The notes: generated from the letters alone by a model not told the origin. 64,000 bases of DNA from Chromobacterium haemolyticum DSM 19808 (GCF_000711885.1 NZ_JONK01000001.1:310001-374000), one strand, 5' to 3'; positions 45,251 through 54,240 are shown, counted from the stretch's first letter. Numbers and translations: made by a program.

Positions 45251-46795
45251 TTACTGGCCGTGGCGGTAGACGCTGATGCGGCCTATCGTCACCTCGTCGT
45301 CGTCCTCTATGTCGGACACCGGTACCAGTTGCACCCCCATCGGCGCCGTGTCCAGCGTTTGGTTTTGGCACATGCGGTCCACGATGTCGGTGATTTCCAG
45401 CGTCTGGCTGACGCCGTTGCCGCCGTGCTCGGCCAAAGAGGCCTTGCGCGCGCCGAACAACGCTATGGTGCCGGCCAGGTTCTGAGGGTGCTGCGCCGGG
45501 TCGGCGCCCTGAGGCAGGCCGACATAGACGTTGAACGTGCCGCCGTCCACTTTGCAGCGGATGTTTTCCAGGCTGAGAAAAACACGGTCCGGCTCTTGCG
45601 GCGCGGCGCCTGGCTGGGCCTTCAATTGGCTGGCGGCGGCCTGGCTGGCCTGGAAGCTGCTCAGCACCTTATTCTTCGCGTCGTTGTCCAGTTGCATCTG
45701 CGCGTGAACAGTGCTGTTGCCCAGTTTGATCGCCGCCGCGTTGGCGCCCAGCAGTTCGGTTTTCGGATTGTTCGCCATGGTGCTTGCCGCCGCGATGTCG
45801 GGATGGATGGCCGCCAGCGTCTGCATGCGCTGCGCGACACGGCTGGCGCCGCCCAGAGGATCCGAAACGTCTTGGTAGACATAGTTCAGATTGGGCGCCT
45901 GAGTGTTGAGCATATCCTTGGCGACGAAGGTGTAACCGCTGCCGTTGGGGCGCGGCATCGCGAACTTGCGGTTGACCGGGCCCTCCAGCCAATTGTCGCT
46001 GCTGGGGTTCTGGTGGGCGGGGTTGCGGTTGAGCCATACCTGCCATAGCCGGTCGATATTGGAATGGTGAATCCAGAACACCGGGTCCAGGCCGGCCAGG
46101 TCGGGGTCCGACATCAAGCCGTTGCGGCCGCCGATATTGGTGTGCACCGGGTTGTGCGGCAGGTTTTCCAGCCCGCCGCTATTGCCGCCGCCGTGCCAGA
46201 ACGGTGTTTGCGGCCCGCCGTAGCCCGGCGGGATGCCGCTGGCAGTGCCGACGAACTGCGCGTCTTTCAAAGCGGTGAGCTGTACGGTTTCCGGGCGCAG
46301 CGTGATGTGATTGGGTTGATTGTTCCAGCCGTAGCGTTGGGCCAGCCACAGCGGGTTGGCGCTGCCATTCGGCAAGGTCTTGGACTGGAAACAGGTGGGC
46401 AGGTCGCGCGCCTTGGCATTGGCGCTGTCGCTGTAGTTCCAGTAGGGCAAGGCCCAGTCGGCGGGGCCGCCTAGCTTGATGATCTCCGCCAGCACAATGG
46501 CTTCGAAGGCGGCCAGATAGCCGCGGTGCCAGGGCATGAAGTACCAGCTCTGGTGCTGGCATTGCCGCCAGTAGGTGTTCTGGTCGGCGGCACTGGGCAG
46601 CGCTTCACCGGCTTGCAGGTAGCCGTGTTGCTGCCATAGCTGGGGGTCGAAGCCGTGAATGGCGGCCAGATAGCGCCAGCTGGTGGGATCCTTGATCGGC
46701 CGTTTCTGCATTTCCCCCACTGCGCGTGCGTACCACAGCACGGTGGGGTCCCAGGGGTTGCTCATCTTCAAGATGTCTTTGCGGACGCGAGCCAT
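45251..46795 (-). CDS. Tyrosinase / polyphenol oxidase (type 3 copper)
   Basis: A 514-residue copper enzyme that oxidises phenols to o-quinones. CuA histidines: His47 (AIHGFD), His81 (CQHQSW) and His90 (FMPWHRGYLAAFE). CuB: His214 and His218 (HNPVHTN) and the histidine pair at 243-244 (DPVFWIHHSNIDRLW). A C-terminal domain of about 170 residues (360-514) follows, as in plant and some bacterial polyphenol oxidases, where it shields the active site. No Sec or Tat signal is visible, so it is probably cytosolic or exported otherwise. AAGGAGA precedes ATG 46795. Followed by a DUF2182 gene. Confidence 0.92.
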   Translation of the reverse strand: MARVRKDILKMSNPWDPTVLWYARAVGEMQKRPIKDPTSWRYLAAIHGFDPQLWQQHGYLQAGEALPSAADQNTYWRQCQHQSWYFMPWHRGYLAAFEAIVLAEIIKLGGPADWALPYWNYSDSANAKARDLPTCFQSKTLPNGSANPLWLAQRYGWNNQPNHITLRPETVQLTALKDAQFVGTASGIPPGYGGPQTPFWHGGGNSGGLENLPHNPVHTNIGGRNGLMSDPDLAGLDPVFWIHHSNIDRLWQVWLNRNPAHQNPSSDNWLEGPVNRKFAMPRPNGSGYTFVAKDMLNTQAPNLNYVYQDVSDPLGGASRVAQRMQTLAAIHPDIAAASTMANNPKTELLGANAAAIKLGNSTVHAQMQLDNDAKNKVLSSFQASQAAASQLKAQPGAAPQEPDRVFLSLENIRCKVDGGTFNVYVGLPQGADPAQHPQNLAGTIALFGARKASLAEHGGNGVSQTLEITDIVDRMCQNQTLDTAPMGVQLVPVSDIEDDDEVTIGRISVYRHGQ

Positions 46796-47053
46796 GTCGT
46801 TCTCCTTGATGCGAACGCCGCTCCGGCGCGGCCGTGGCGGGAGGAGCTAAGGCTGGCGGTGAGGCGGTGTATTCGGATTAGCAAACCGCGACGGCTTCGA
46901 ACTGTCCTAAAGAATGGTTTTTGTCTCGGGGCAACTACTTATTTGAAGCAGCGCTTGCAAGTGGCGGTCGGTATGCGTGGGAAGGACTTGAAAACGGGAG
47001 GAGCCGGCGCGTCGAACTGGTATCCTTGAGCGGTTTTGATTCGGATGGCAGAC

Positions 47054-47947
47054 ATGAAACGATGGCATTTCCTGTGGGGCGGCGGCTTGGCGCTCTGCTT
47101 CCTCTTGTCGGCGGCGCTGGCCGCGGCGGAGCCGGCCTACGGCCCTTTGTTCACCTTCAGCAAACAAGGCCGCACCCATTATCTGTACGGCACCATGCAT
47201 GTGGGCCGTCCCGGCTCCGACGCGCCGGACTGGGGCTTGAAACAGGCGATGACGCAGAGCGAGGCCTTGGTATTGGAGCTGGATGTGGACGCGCCGGGCG
47301 CGTCGACCGAGGTGCTGGCGCTGGCGCAGCGGGCCGCCGCCCGGCAGTGGCGGCAGTTGGGCCCGGACAGCCGGCGCTTGTTGCTGGCGCAGTTGAGGCG
47401 GATCGGCGTTGAGCGCGCGCAGGCGCAGAGCCTGGCCCCGGCGATGTGGCTGATGCAGTTGACGCTGAACGATTATCAGCGGCTGGGTCAGGCGGCGCAG
47501 GAGGGCAGCGAGACGATGTTGCTGCAGATGGCGCGGCGGGAGTTGCGCCCGGTGTTGGCGCTTGAGACGACGGGCGAGCAGGGGCGCATGCTGTTTGAGA
47601 TGTCGGCGGCGGCCTTGCGCGAATGGGTGCGCCAGACCGCGGATTGGGAGGACAAGCCTGAAGCGGAACGTTACTATCGCGAGCTGATCGCCGCCTGGGA
47701 GCGCGGCGATCTGGACGCCCTGCAGGCCATGGTGGCGCTGCCGGGCTATCCGCGGCTCAGCGCCTGGACTCAGCATGAGATGCTGGACCGCCGCAACCTG
47801 ACGATGGCGCGCCGCATTGATGAGCTGGCGTCTTCACGGCGGCTGTTGGTGGCGGTGGGGGCCTTGCATCTGGCCGGACCGCAGGGGCTGGTCAAGCTGC
47901 TGCGGCAGCGCGGCTACCAGGTAAGTCCGGCGCCGCGCGCGCCGTGA
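47054..47947 (+). CDS. TraB/GumN-family protein, exported
   Basis: A 297-residue protein of the TraB/PrgY/GumN family, thought to be metal-dependent proteases of erythromycin-esterase fold; the substrate is not known. Signal peptide about 1-24 (ALAAAEP). Conserved blocks: LYGTMHVGRPG, LVLELDVD, LALETTGEQ and VAVGALHLAGPQGLVKLLRQRGY. ATG 47054 is preferred for a compact signal peptide; in-frame ATG 47045 is possible. Convergent with cdd, 7 bases apart; divergent from the tyrosinase gene. Confidence 0.83.
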   Translation: MKRWHFLWGGGLALCFLLSAALAAAEPAYGPLFTFSKQGRTHYLYGTMHVGRPGSDAPDWGLKQAMTQSEALVLELDVDAPGASTEVLALAQRAAARQWRQLGPDSRRLLLAQLRRIGVERAQAQSLAPAMWLMQLTLNDYQRLGQAAQEGSETMLLQMARRELRPVLALETTGEQGRMLFEMSAAALREWVRQTADWEDKPEAERYYRELIAAWERGDLDALQAMVALPGYPRLSAWTQHEMLDRRNLTMARRIDELASSRRLLVAVGALHLAGPQGLVKLLRQRGYQVSPAPRAP

Positions 47948-47954
47948 GCGGGCT

Positions 47955-48383
47955 TTAACTCGCGTTTTTGAGGTTCTTTGGCCCGAAGGCGCCCGGCAGC
48001 AGCACTTCCAGCGTGGTGTCTATCAGGTCCTCGCCGTCGCAGATGGCGCGCACGCGCATGGCCGGGCCAAACTCGTTCAGCACCTGACGGCAGGCGCCGC
48101 AGGGCGGCGTGGGTGTGGGGGTGGGCGTGTAGATGCAGACCGCCAGCACATCCTGGATGCCGTGGTTGGCGCGCGCGGCGTAGACCGCGGTGCGCTCGGC
48201 GCAATTGGTCAGGCCGTAAGAGGCGTTCTCCACGTTGCAGCCGATATGGATCTTGCCGGCGCCGTCCAGGATGGCGGCGCCGACGGCGAACTTGCTGTAA
48301 GGGACATAAGCCTGGCGAGCGGCCAGGCGGGCGGCCATTTCCAACTCGGCCCATTGCTCGTTGTTGGGTGCGTTGCCGGTCAT
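47955..48383 (-). CDS. cdd: Cytidine deaminase
   Basis: A 142-residue zinc enzyme converting cytidine or deoxycytidine to uridine forms. CNVENASYGLTNCAERTA holds the first zinc cysteine and catalytic glutamate; PCGACRQ the other two cysteines. Just before that motif is an unusual TPTPTPTP run, coded by a GT-rich simple sequence (48108-48131), which suggests slippage-driven expansion. Small, tetrameric type. It lies 87 bases after argP on the same strand. Confidence 0.94.
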   Translation of the reverse strand: MTGNAPNNEQWAELEMAARLAARQAYVPYSKFAVGAAILDGAGKIHIGCNVENASYGLTNCAERTAVYAARANHGIQDVLAVCIYTPTPTPTPPCGACRQVLNEFGPAMRVRAICDGEDLIDTTLEVLLPGAFGPKNLKNAS

Positions 48384-48470
48384 ATTGCCTCCGTTGCTAT
48401 TGGCGTGGCATGTTGCGCCGGGCGCGGCCGGGCTGTCAATATCCGGCCTGGCGCAAGCGGCCTCGACTGA

Positions 48471-49361
48471 TCATTGGCGCAGGTGCGCTTGGCAATGCCG
48501 CGCCATCGCGTCGGCCAGCGCCTGAGACAATTCCGACTCCACCCTCCAGTGGTGCCAATACAAGGGAATGTCCAGATGCTGTTGCGGAAACAGATCAATC
48601 AGCCGGCCGGCGGCGATGTCGTCGTCCAGCATCAGCTCGGGCAGCAGGCTGTAAGCCAGGCCCTGGCGGGTGATCTCGACGAAGCCCTGCGGCGTGGGCA
48701 CGGTCAGATAGGGAAAGCCGCCGTGATAGGACACGGTGTGCAAGAGAAACTCTCGATGCACATCGTCCTTGCGGCTGTACAGAATGGTGGGCGCGGCGGC
48801 CAGTCCGGACTCGGTGACGCCGTCCGGGAAATAGCGGCGGGCGAAATCGCGGGTGGAGACGCAAAGATAGCGCATGTGGCCGAGGAACAAACTGTCCCCG
48901 CCCTGAATCGGCTGCGGCCGGGTGCTGACGCAGCCGACCACATGGCCGGCGCGCATCAACTCGTGGGTATAGTCCTGATCATCCACCATGATGTCCAGCA
49001 GCACTGGCTGGCTGTCCAGCACCGGCCGCACCGCCGGCAAAAACCAGGTGGCCAGGCTGTCCGCGTTAACGGCGATGGCGAGAGTGGTGAACTCCTGCCG
49101 CGGACCGCTGGGCAACAGGGTGTTCATCAAATGGTTTTCCATCAGGCTGATCTGGCGGAAGTATTGCAGCAGCTGGCGGCCGGCCTCGGTGGGCTCGGCC
49201 GGAATGGTTCGGGTCAGCACCGGCTGGCCCAGCTGTTCTTCCAACTGACGGATGCGTTGGGAAATGGCGGACTGGGTCAGGAACAGCTTTTTGGCCGCCT
49301 TGTCGAAGCCCCCGGTTTCGGCTACGGCCGATAAGGTTTCCAGTTGTTTAGGATCAAGCAT
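48471..49361 (-). CDS. argP: LysR-family regulator ArgP (IciA)
   Basis: A 296-residue LysR activator that senses arginine/lysine and drives the exporter gene argO. The N-terminal helix-turn-helix is GGFDKAAKKLFLTQSAISQR, followed by RTIPAEPTEAGRQLL; AVNADSLATWFLPA and RYFPDGVTESGL track E. coli ArgP closely from memory. ATG 49361 is used; the open frame to 49487 lies in GC-rich spacer and is not family sequence. A LysE/ArgO exporter is 2.6 kb away, separated by the EAL gene, which supports the assignment. Confidence 0.9.
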   Translation of the reverse strand: MLDPKQLETLSAVAETGGFDKAAKKLFLTQSAISQRIRQLEEQLGQPVLTRTIPAEPTEAGRQLLQYFRQISLMENHLMNTLLPSGPRQEFTTLAIAVNADSLATWFLPAVRPVLDSQPVLLDIMVDDQDYTHELMRAGHVVGCVSTRPQPIQGGDSLFLGHMRYLCVSTRDFARRYFPDGVTESGLAAAPTILYSRKDDVHREFLLHTVSYHGGFPYLTVPTPQGFVEITRQGLAYSLLPELMLDDDIAAGRLIDLFPQQHLDIPLYWHHWRVESELSQALADAMARHCQAHLRQ

Positions 49362-49550
49362 GTATTGACGTCCTCGCCGTGATAATTCCACGGTGTTTCT
49401 TGCCTTATCGCCGCCACCTATGGCATGTTGTGCTGCTTCGTCCGAACACGGACGGTGCAAAGGTTTGCCTGCACGCGGTGGCGGCATAAAAATAATTAGA
49501 GCGGCTGGCGGCGACGGTTCTGATCGGCTGGCGCCGGCGGCTCATGGCCA

Positions 49551-51941
49551 ATGACAGGCATGTTGAAGATGCAAGCAGATAATAAGGCACTATTGGATGG
49601 CATGTGCCGTTTTATCGGGGTTCGGGCGGATCATATGGCGAAGCTTACCGTCCATGCTCCGCTCTTGTTGTCGCGCAAGGAGGCTTTGGGCAAGGAGTTT
49701 TACTGGTACGCGTTGAAATGCCCGGACACGCTGGCGCTGCTGAGCGAGCGCCTGCCGGGCGGCATCGACTCCCTGGTGGACGCCTTGTTGCAGTATTGCG
49801 AGCGGATGCTGACCCGTCCGGTGAGCGGCCGCGCCGCCTGGCGCGTGGTGGAGCAGGGGCGCTTGATGCGCCAGCTGGGCGTGGGGCTGATGTGGGTGGT
49901 GGGCGCTTACGAGCGCTGTCAGGCCCATTTCCTGGCGCGGCTGGCCGAGGCCGGGCTGGATCTGGACGAGCTCGCCGCGCTGTCTAGGCTGCTGCGCAAG
50001 CGCATTTTGCTGGACCAGATGCTGCAGTTGCACGGCCACCAGCAGTCCTTGCAGGAAGCGGTGGACAGCAAGCACCGCCATTTGCAGACCATGTCCGGTT
50101 TGTACGCCACTCTCAGCGGCGTCAGCATGGCCCTGGTGCGCTGTTCCGAGCGTCGCGAGCTGTTTCAGGCGATTTGCGACGTTTGCGTCCGCGAGGGCGA
50201 TTTCTCCCATGCCTGGGTTGGCCTGCTGGACGCCGAATCGCAAAGCGTGCGTCCCGCCGCGATGGCCGGCGCTCACGCCGAAGCCTTCATCCCCTGGCTG
50301 CAAGTCTCTGCGCATTCCGAAAGCCTGCATGGCCGCGGGCCCAGTGGTCGGGCCATCCGCGGCCTGGCGGTGCAGGTGGTCAACGATTGCGGCGAAGATC
50401 CGTCGATGCAGCCGTGGATGCGCGTGCTCAACGCCCGGAATGTGCGCAGCGCGCTGGTGGCGCCGTTGACCTTGCGCGAGCAGGTGATCGGCACTTTATC
50501 GCTGTATTCCGGGTTGCCGGGCTTTTTCGACGATACCAAGGTGGCCTTGGTGGACACCATGGCGAGGGAGATCAGCCGCGCGCTGGAGCGCCAGGACGCG
50601 CTGGAGCGCAGCCATCGCGCCGAATCCGAATTGGCTTTCCTGTCTTTTCACGATCCGTTGACCGGCCTGCCCAACCGTCACCTGATGAAAGAGCACATCA
50701 ACAAGCAGTTGCAGATCCGCCGCGCTAACGCGCAATTGGCGGTGCTGGTGCTGTCCATCGAAGGTTTTCACGAAATCAACGCCCGCCTGGGCCACGAGGG
50801 CGGCGACGCGGTGTTGTGCGAGGTGGCCAATAGGTTGCGGCGCTGCATCTATCCCTACGGCTACGTCGGCCGGGTGGGCGCTTCGCGCTTCGTCGCTTGC
50901 AGCGACCGTCACGAGCGCTTGGACCAACTGGTGGACAGCCTGATGGGCAGCCTGCAGCAGCCGGTGGACTGCATGGGCGTGGTGATTCACACCCGATGCA
51001 GCATGGGTATTGTGGTGGAGCCGGTGAGCGACCGCAGCGACGCCTCCGCGCTGCTGCGGCGCGGCGAGCTGGCGTTGAGCCGGGCCAAGGAGGCGGGCGG
51101 CGGCCATTGTCGTTATTACCATGTGACCATGGACGAAGAGATCCAGCACATGCACGCGGTGCGCAACGCTTTCGCGCAGGCCATCGCCCGCGATGAACTG
51201 GCGCTGTTTTATCAGCCCAAGATCAATCTGCGCAACAACCGCATCGAAGGCGTGGAGGCGCTGGTGCGCTGGCGCCGTGATGGCCGCTTGGAAATGCCGG
51301 GGGCCTTCTTCCCCGCGATAGAGAACACCGACTTGATGCGGGAACTGGATTGGTGGGTGCTGCGCGAGGCGCTGCGTCAGTCAGGCGAATGGCTGGCGGA
51401 CGGCCGTCACATTCCGGTCAGCGTCAATCTTTCCGCCATCACTTTGAAGCACGAGGGCTTTGTGCCTGGCATCCAGGCTTTGTTGCAGGCTTATCCGCTG
51501 CCGGCCGGCTACCTGGAGCTGGAAGTGCTGGAGAGCGTGACCCAGCAGGAGGCGGAGCAGATCACCGCCAAGTTGGAGCATTGCCGCGATCTCGGCCTGT
51601 CCATCGCCTTGGACGATTTCGGTACCGGGGCATCCTCGCTGGTGCATTTGCAGCAACTGCCCTTCGACACCATCAAGATAGACCAGCGCTTTGTCCGGCT
51701 GCTGCTGGATACGCCGGGTAACGAGGCCATCATCCGCAGCATGGTGTCCTTTGCCCACTACACTGGCCGCAAATTGGTGGTGGAGGGGGTGGAAAGCCGG
51801 GCGATCTGGGACCGTCTGCTGGAAATAGGTTGCCTGGACGGGCAGGGCTACGAGATTTCGCCGCCGGTGGACCCTAAGCAGTTACCGGAGTGGATGGCGG
51901 ATTGGGAGCGGCGAGCAAGTATTAATTCCACTTATATATAA
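49551..51941 (+). CDS. Cyclic di-GMP phosphodiesterase: globin-like sensor, GAF, degenerate GGDEF, EAL
   Basis: A 796-residue signalling protein without membrane segments. Residues about 10-165 resemble a globin-coupled sensor (RLMRQLGVGLMWVVGAYERC), but the usual heme histidine four residues before the glycine is Met106. A GAF domain (about 200-345) follows. The GGDEF domain (about 365-520) keeps DPLTGLPNRH but has GASRF instead of GGDEF, so no cyclase activity is expected. EAL (about 540-785) keeps EALVRW, NLSAITL, LDDFGTGASSL, KIDQRFV, EGVES and GQGYEISPP, so hydrolysis of c-di-GMP is likely. Start may be 49551, 49560 or 49569. Confidence 0.85.
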   Translation: MTGMLKMQADNKALLDGMCRFIGVRADHMAKLTVHAPLLLSRKEALGKEFYWYALKCPDTLALLSERLPGGIDSLVDALLQYCERMLTRPVSGRAAWRVVEQGRLMRQLGVGLMWVVGAYERCQAHFLARLAEAGLDLDELAALSRLLRKRILLDQMLQLHGHQQSLQEAVDSKHRHLQTMSGLYATLSGVSMALVRCSERRELFQAICDVCVREGDFSHAWVGLLDAESQSVRPAAMAGAHAEAFIPWLQVSAHSESLHGRGPSGRAIRGLAVQVVNDCGEDPSMQPWMRVLNARNVRSALVAPLTLREQVIGTLSLYSGLPGFFDDTKVALVDTMAREISRALERQDALERSHRAESELAFLSFHDPLTGLPNRHLMKEHINKQLQIRRANAQLAVLVLSIEGFHEINARLGHEGGDAVLCEVANRLRRCIYPYGYVGRVGASRFVACSDRHERLDQLVDSLMGSLQQPVDCMGVVIHTRCSMGIVVEPVSDRSDASALLRRGELALSRAKEAGGGHCRYYHVTMDEEIQHMHAVRNAFAQAIARDELALFYQPKINLRNNRIEGVEALVRWRRDGRLEMPGAFFPAIENTDLMRELDWWVLREALRQSGEWLADGRHIPVSVNLSAITLKHEGFVPGIQALLQAYPLPAGYLELEVLESVTQQEAEQITAKLEHCRDLGLSIALDDFGTGASSLVHLQQLPFDTIKIDQRFVRLLLDTPGNEAIIRSMVSFAHYTGRKLVVEGVESRAIWDRLLEIGCLDGQGYEISPPVDPKQLPEWMADWERRASINSTYI

Positions 51942-52010
51942 TAATTTTTATTAGTTTTACTTTGTTATGCCGCTCCTTTAGTCTGTGTTGAAAATTTCCG
52001 GGAGCGGCTT

Positions 52011-52640
52011 TTGTTCAATTTTAGCGTTTATCTGTCTGCCCTTGGGCTATCCATCGGGCAGATTGTCGGCATTGGGCCGCAGAATGCCTTCGTATTGCGG
52101 CAGGGCATAGGCCGCAGCCACATCCTGCCCATTGTGGCGATCTGCATTGTCGCGGACGTGTTTCTGATCGCCTGCGGGGTAATGGGCGTGGGCAAACTGC
52201 TCAATGCGATTCCCGGCTTCATTGTCACGGTGACCTGGCTGGGCGCGGGCTTCATCCTGTGGCTGGGCTATAAAGCCTTTCGTTCCGCCTTGACGCCTGG
52301 GGCGATGTCGCTGGCGGGCGGCGTGGAGAAAGATCGCAAGCGCGCCATTCGCACCGTGCTGGCGGTGACTTTGCTCAATCCCTATACCTGGCTGGACACC
52401 GTGGTGCTGATCGGCGGCGTGTCCGCCATTTATGGAGAGAGTGCCGCGCCATCCTTTCTGTTGGGCAGCCTCAGCGCCTCCGTGCTGTGGTTCGGCGCGA
52501 TCGGCTGCTTCGCCGGTAAACTGGCACCCCTGTTTCAGCGTCCGCAAAGCTGGCGGGTGCTGGACTGCGTCATCGGCCTGGTGATGCTGTTCACCGCGTT
52601 CATGTTGTTGCGCAATTACGGTTTCGAGGGGATGGCCTGA
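52011..52640 (+). CDS. argO: LysE/ArgO-family amino-acid exporter
   Basis: A 209-residue inner-membrane exporter with about six hydrophobic segments. GLSIGQIVGIGPQNAFVLRQ at the N-terminus and TLLNPYTWLDTVVLIGG in the fourth segment are typical of basic-amino-acid exporters (ArgO, LysE). Start is TTG 52011, with GGGAG at 52000-52004; no ATG fits. ArgP, its usual activator, is encoded nearby on the other strand. A strong terminator follows. Confidence 0.88.
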   Translation: MFNFSVYLSALGLSIGQIVGIGPQNAFVLRQGIGRSHILPIVAICIVADVFLIACGVMGVGKLLNAIPGFIVTVTWLGAGFILWLGYKAFRSALTPGAMSLAGGVEKDRKRAIRTVLAVTLLNPYTWLDTVVLIGGVSAIYGESAAPSFLLGSLSASVLWFGAIGCFAGKLAPLFQRPQSWRVLDCVIGLVMLFTAFMLLRNYGFEGMA

Positions 52641-52672
52641 GCGGCTGGGATGGGAGTTGGCGCCTTATTTTG

Positions 52673-52710
52673 AAAGTGATGGCTTGCTTTTAAGCAACCC
52701 ATCACTTTTT
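52673..52710 (+). terminator. Terminator after the LysE/ArgO gene
   Basis: AAAGTGATGG (52673-52682) pairs with CCATCACTTT (52699-52708), and inside TTGCTT (52684-52689) pairs with AAGCAA (52692-52697). TTTTT ends the outer arm. Confidence 0.88.
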
Positions 52711-52844
52711 CATATGCCGTTAGTCGTGACAAGGTAATTTTTCACTGCTTATTTATGCATATGGAATTGCAAAATAATTTTGTAAATACCAAATCATTTA
52801 CCATAACTAAATCTCCGTTGTGAACAACATAAGGAGAGTTAGTC

Positions 52845-53396
52845 ATGAGAAGTCTGATCCAAGCCGGTTTGATTGGGGTTTCTGTATTGGCCGGCGCATC
52901 CGTCCAGGTTGCGGCCGCTCAGGTGAACAACAGTTACATCCAGTCCAGCGCCAACGAGATTCGCGGTTTTCTTGGCGGCTACGCGCGGCCGACGGTCTAC
53001 GTCAACCAGTACGCTTGCCGCGAGTCTCAGCTGAGTGCGATGGCATGCGGGCCTTACACCATCAGCGTGGGCACCGGCTTCCTGCAGCAGCAGGAAAACA
53101 GCTATGGCAATTACGTGGCCAAGTTCATCCTGGCGCATGAATGGGGCCATTCCATCCAGTTCACCCACAATATCTACCGCCAGGCGCCGATGCAGGAGTT
53201 GCAGGCCGATTGCGTGGGAGGGACGTTCGCCAAGTACGCCGAAACCAATCTGCGTTATCCGAGCTTTATCGAGAACGCGGTGGCTTCGGCGCGCAACGCA
53301 GCCGATTACGGCGAACATGGCACACCGTCTCAGCGCGACTACTATTCGCGCTACGGCCACGCCAATGGCCTCAACGCTTGCCTGAACTCGATCTAA
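52845..53396 (+). CDS. Small secreted zinc metalloprotease, HEWGH, YpfJ-like
   Basis: A 183-residue exported protein: signal peptide to about residue 25 (VQVAAA), then a compact domain. The zinc motif HEWGHSIQ (His98, Glu99, His102) in FILAHEWGHSIQFTH and QELQADCVGG (Glu118) follow the same order and spacing style as YpfJ. Four cysteines (58, 68, 123 and one near the C-terminus) could form disulfides. Unlike ypfJ it has no membrane anchor and lacks the long N-region. AAGGAGAG precedes ATG 52845, after an AT-rich leader. The next gene starts 6 bases after its stop. Target unknown. Confidence 0.75.
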   Translation: MRSLIQAGLIGVSVLAGASVQVAAAQVNNSYIQSSANEIRGFLGGYARPTVYVNQYACRESQLSAMACGPYTISVGTGFLQQQENSYGNYVAKFILAHEWGHSIQFTHNIYRQAPMQELQADCVGGTFAKYAETNLRYPSFIENAVASARNAADYGEHGTPSQRDYYSRYGHANGLNACLNSI

Positions 53397-53402
53397 TCGA
53401 CG

Positions 53403-54137
53403 ATGGGCAAGCGAGCGTGGGGGCTGGCCGGCGGGCTGGCTCTACTGGGCCTGGCCTGGGTCAGCCTGCCTGAGCCGGTTCGCGCGCGCTTGGGCCTGAG
53501 CGCTCCGGCCCCGGCGGCTTTGGTCGCCGGGGCGGCGGGGACAACCGCTCAGCCGGACAAGGGGGAAGCGCCGGCGCGGGCTTACCAAGGGCTGAGCTTC
53601 ACGGTGGGCGACGGGCCGGCTCCGGCCGCCGCTCCGGCGGAGCCCTTGCCGGAGAGCCCGGCCGAACGCCAGCGCAAACAGGCTTTGCGCCAGCTGGGCT
53701 ACGCCATCGACGAGCGCTTCTACCGGATGCCGCTGGCCGAGCTGCGCAAGCTGGCGGCCGCGGGCAATGTCCAGGCCTTGACTCACCTGGCTGAGCGCTA
53801 TTTGTTCGAGCTGGACGGCAAGCCGCGGCGGCCGGACTTTGAGCCCGAAATGCGTTACCGCGAGGAGGCGCGCGCCGCTTTGCAGCAGGCGTACCGCTTG
53901 GGCAACCGTCATGCGGCGGCGATGATCTCCGAGAGCTATCTGCTGGAGCGGCAGCCCTTGGAGGCCGCGGCCTGGAACCTGGTGGCGCGGCGGGCCGGAG
54001 ACGCGTTGAGCGCGGACTGGTTCCTGACCACCAAGGACTACCGGCAGTTGAACGCCGGGCAGAAAGCGGCGGCGACGGAACGCGCGGAGCAAATCTGGCG
54101 CGAACTGCATCCGGGAGCGGCTCAGTCCAAAGGCTAG
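53403..54137 (+). CDS. Unrecognised exported or anchored protein with helical-repeat end
   Basis: A 244-residue protein. Residues 1-22 form a signal peptide or anchor (LAGGLALLGLAWV), followed by an Ala/Pro-rich linker (35-90). The C-terminal part (100-240) is helical; AELRKLAAAGNVQALTHLAERYL and ALQQAYRLGNRHAAAMISESYL look like two Sel1-type repeats. It lies 6 bases after the protease gene and shares its transcript, so it may act with it, for example as a periplasmic partner. I cannot name a family. Confidence 0.55.
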   Translation: MGKRAWGLAGGLALLGLAWVSLPEPVRARLGLSAPAPAALVAGAAGTTAQPDKGEAPARAYQGLSFTVGDGPAPAAAPAEPLPESPAERQRKQALRQLGYAIDERFYRMPLAELRKLAAAGNVQALTHLAERYLFELDGKPRRPDFEPEMRYREEARAALQQAYRLGNRHAAAMISESYLLERQPLEAAAWNLVARRAGDALSADWFLTTKDYRQLNAGQKAAATERAEQIWRELHPGAAQSKG

Positions 54138-54145
54138 CGGTCGCA

Positions 54146-54183
54146 AAAAACCGGCGACCCCCGCAAGGGGGCCGCCGGTTTTT
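54146..54183. terminator. Bidirectional terminator
   Basis: CCGGCG (54151-54156)/CGCCGG (54173-54178) with inner CCCCC/GGGGG around GCAA; A-run before, T-run after. Serves the convergent genes on both sides. Confidence 0.85.
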
Positions 54184-54240
54184 CGTTTGGCGAAGCTTGG
54201 CGTTTACATGCGCTCATCCACTATGCGCTGAAACGCAGTG

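Noticed and set aside
49362-49487. 42-residue N-terminal extension of ArgP
   Set aside because: LysR proteins of this type start a few residues before the helix-turn-helix; the extension is spacer sequence.
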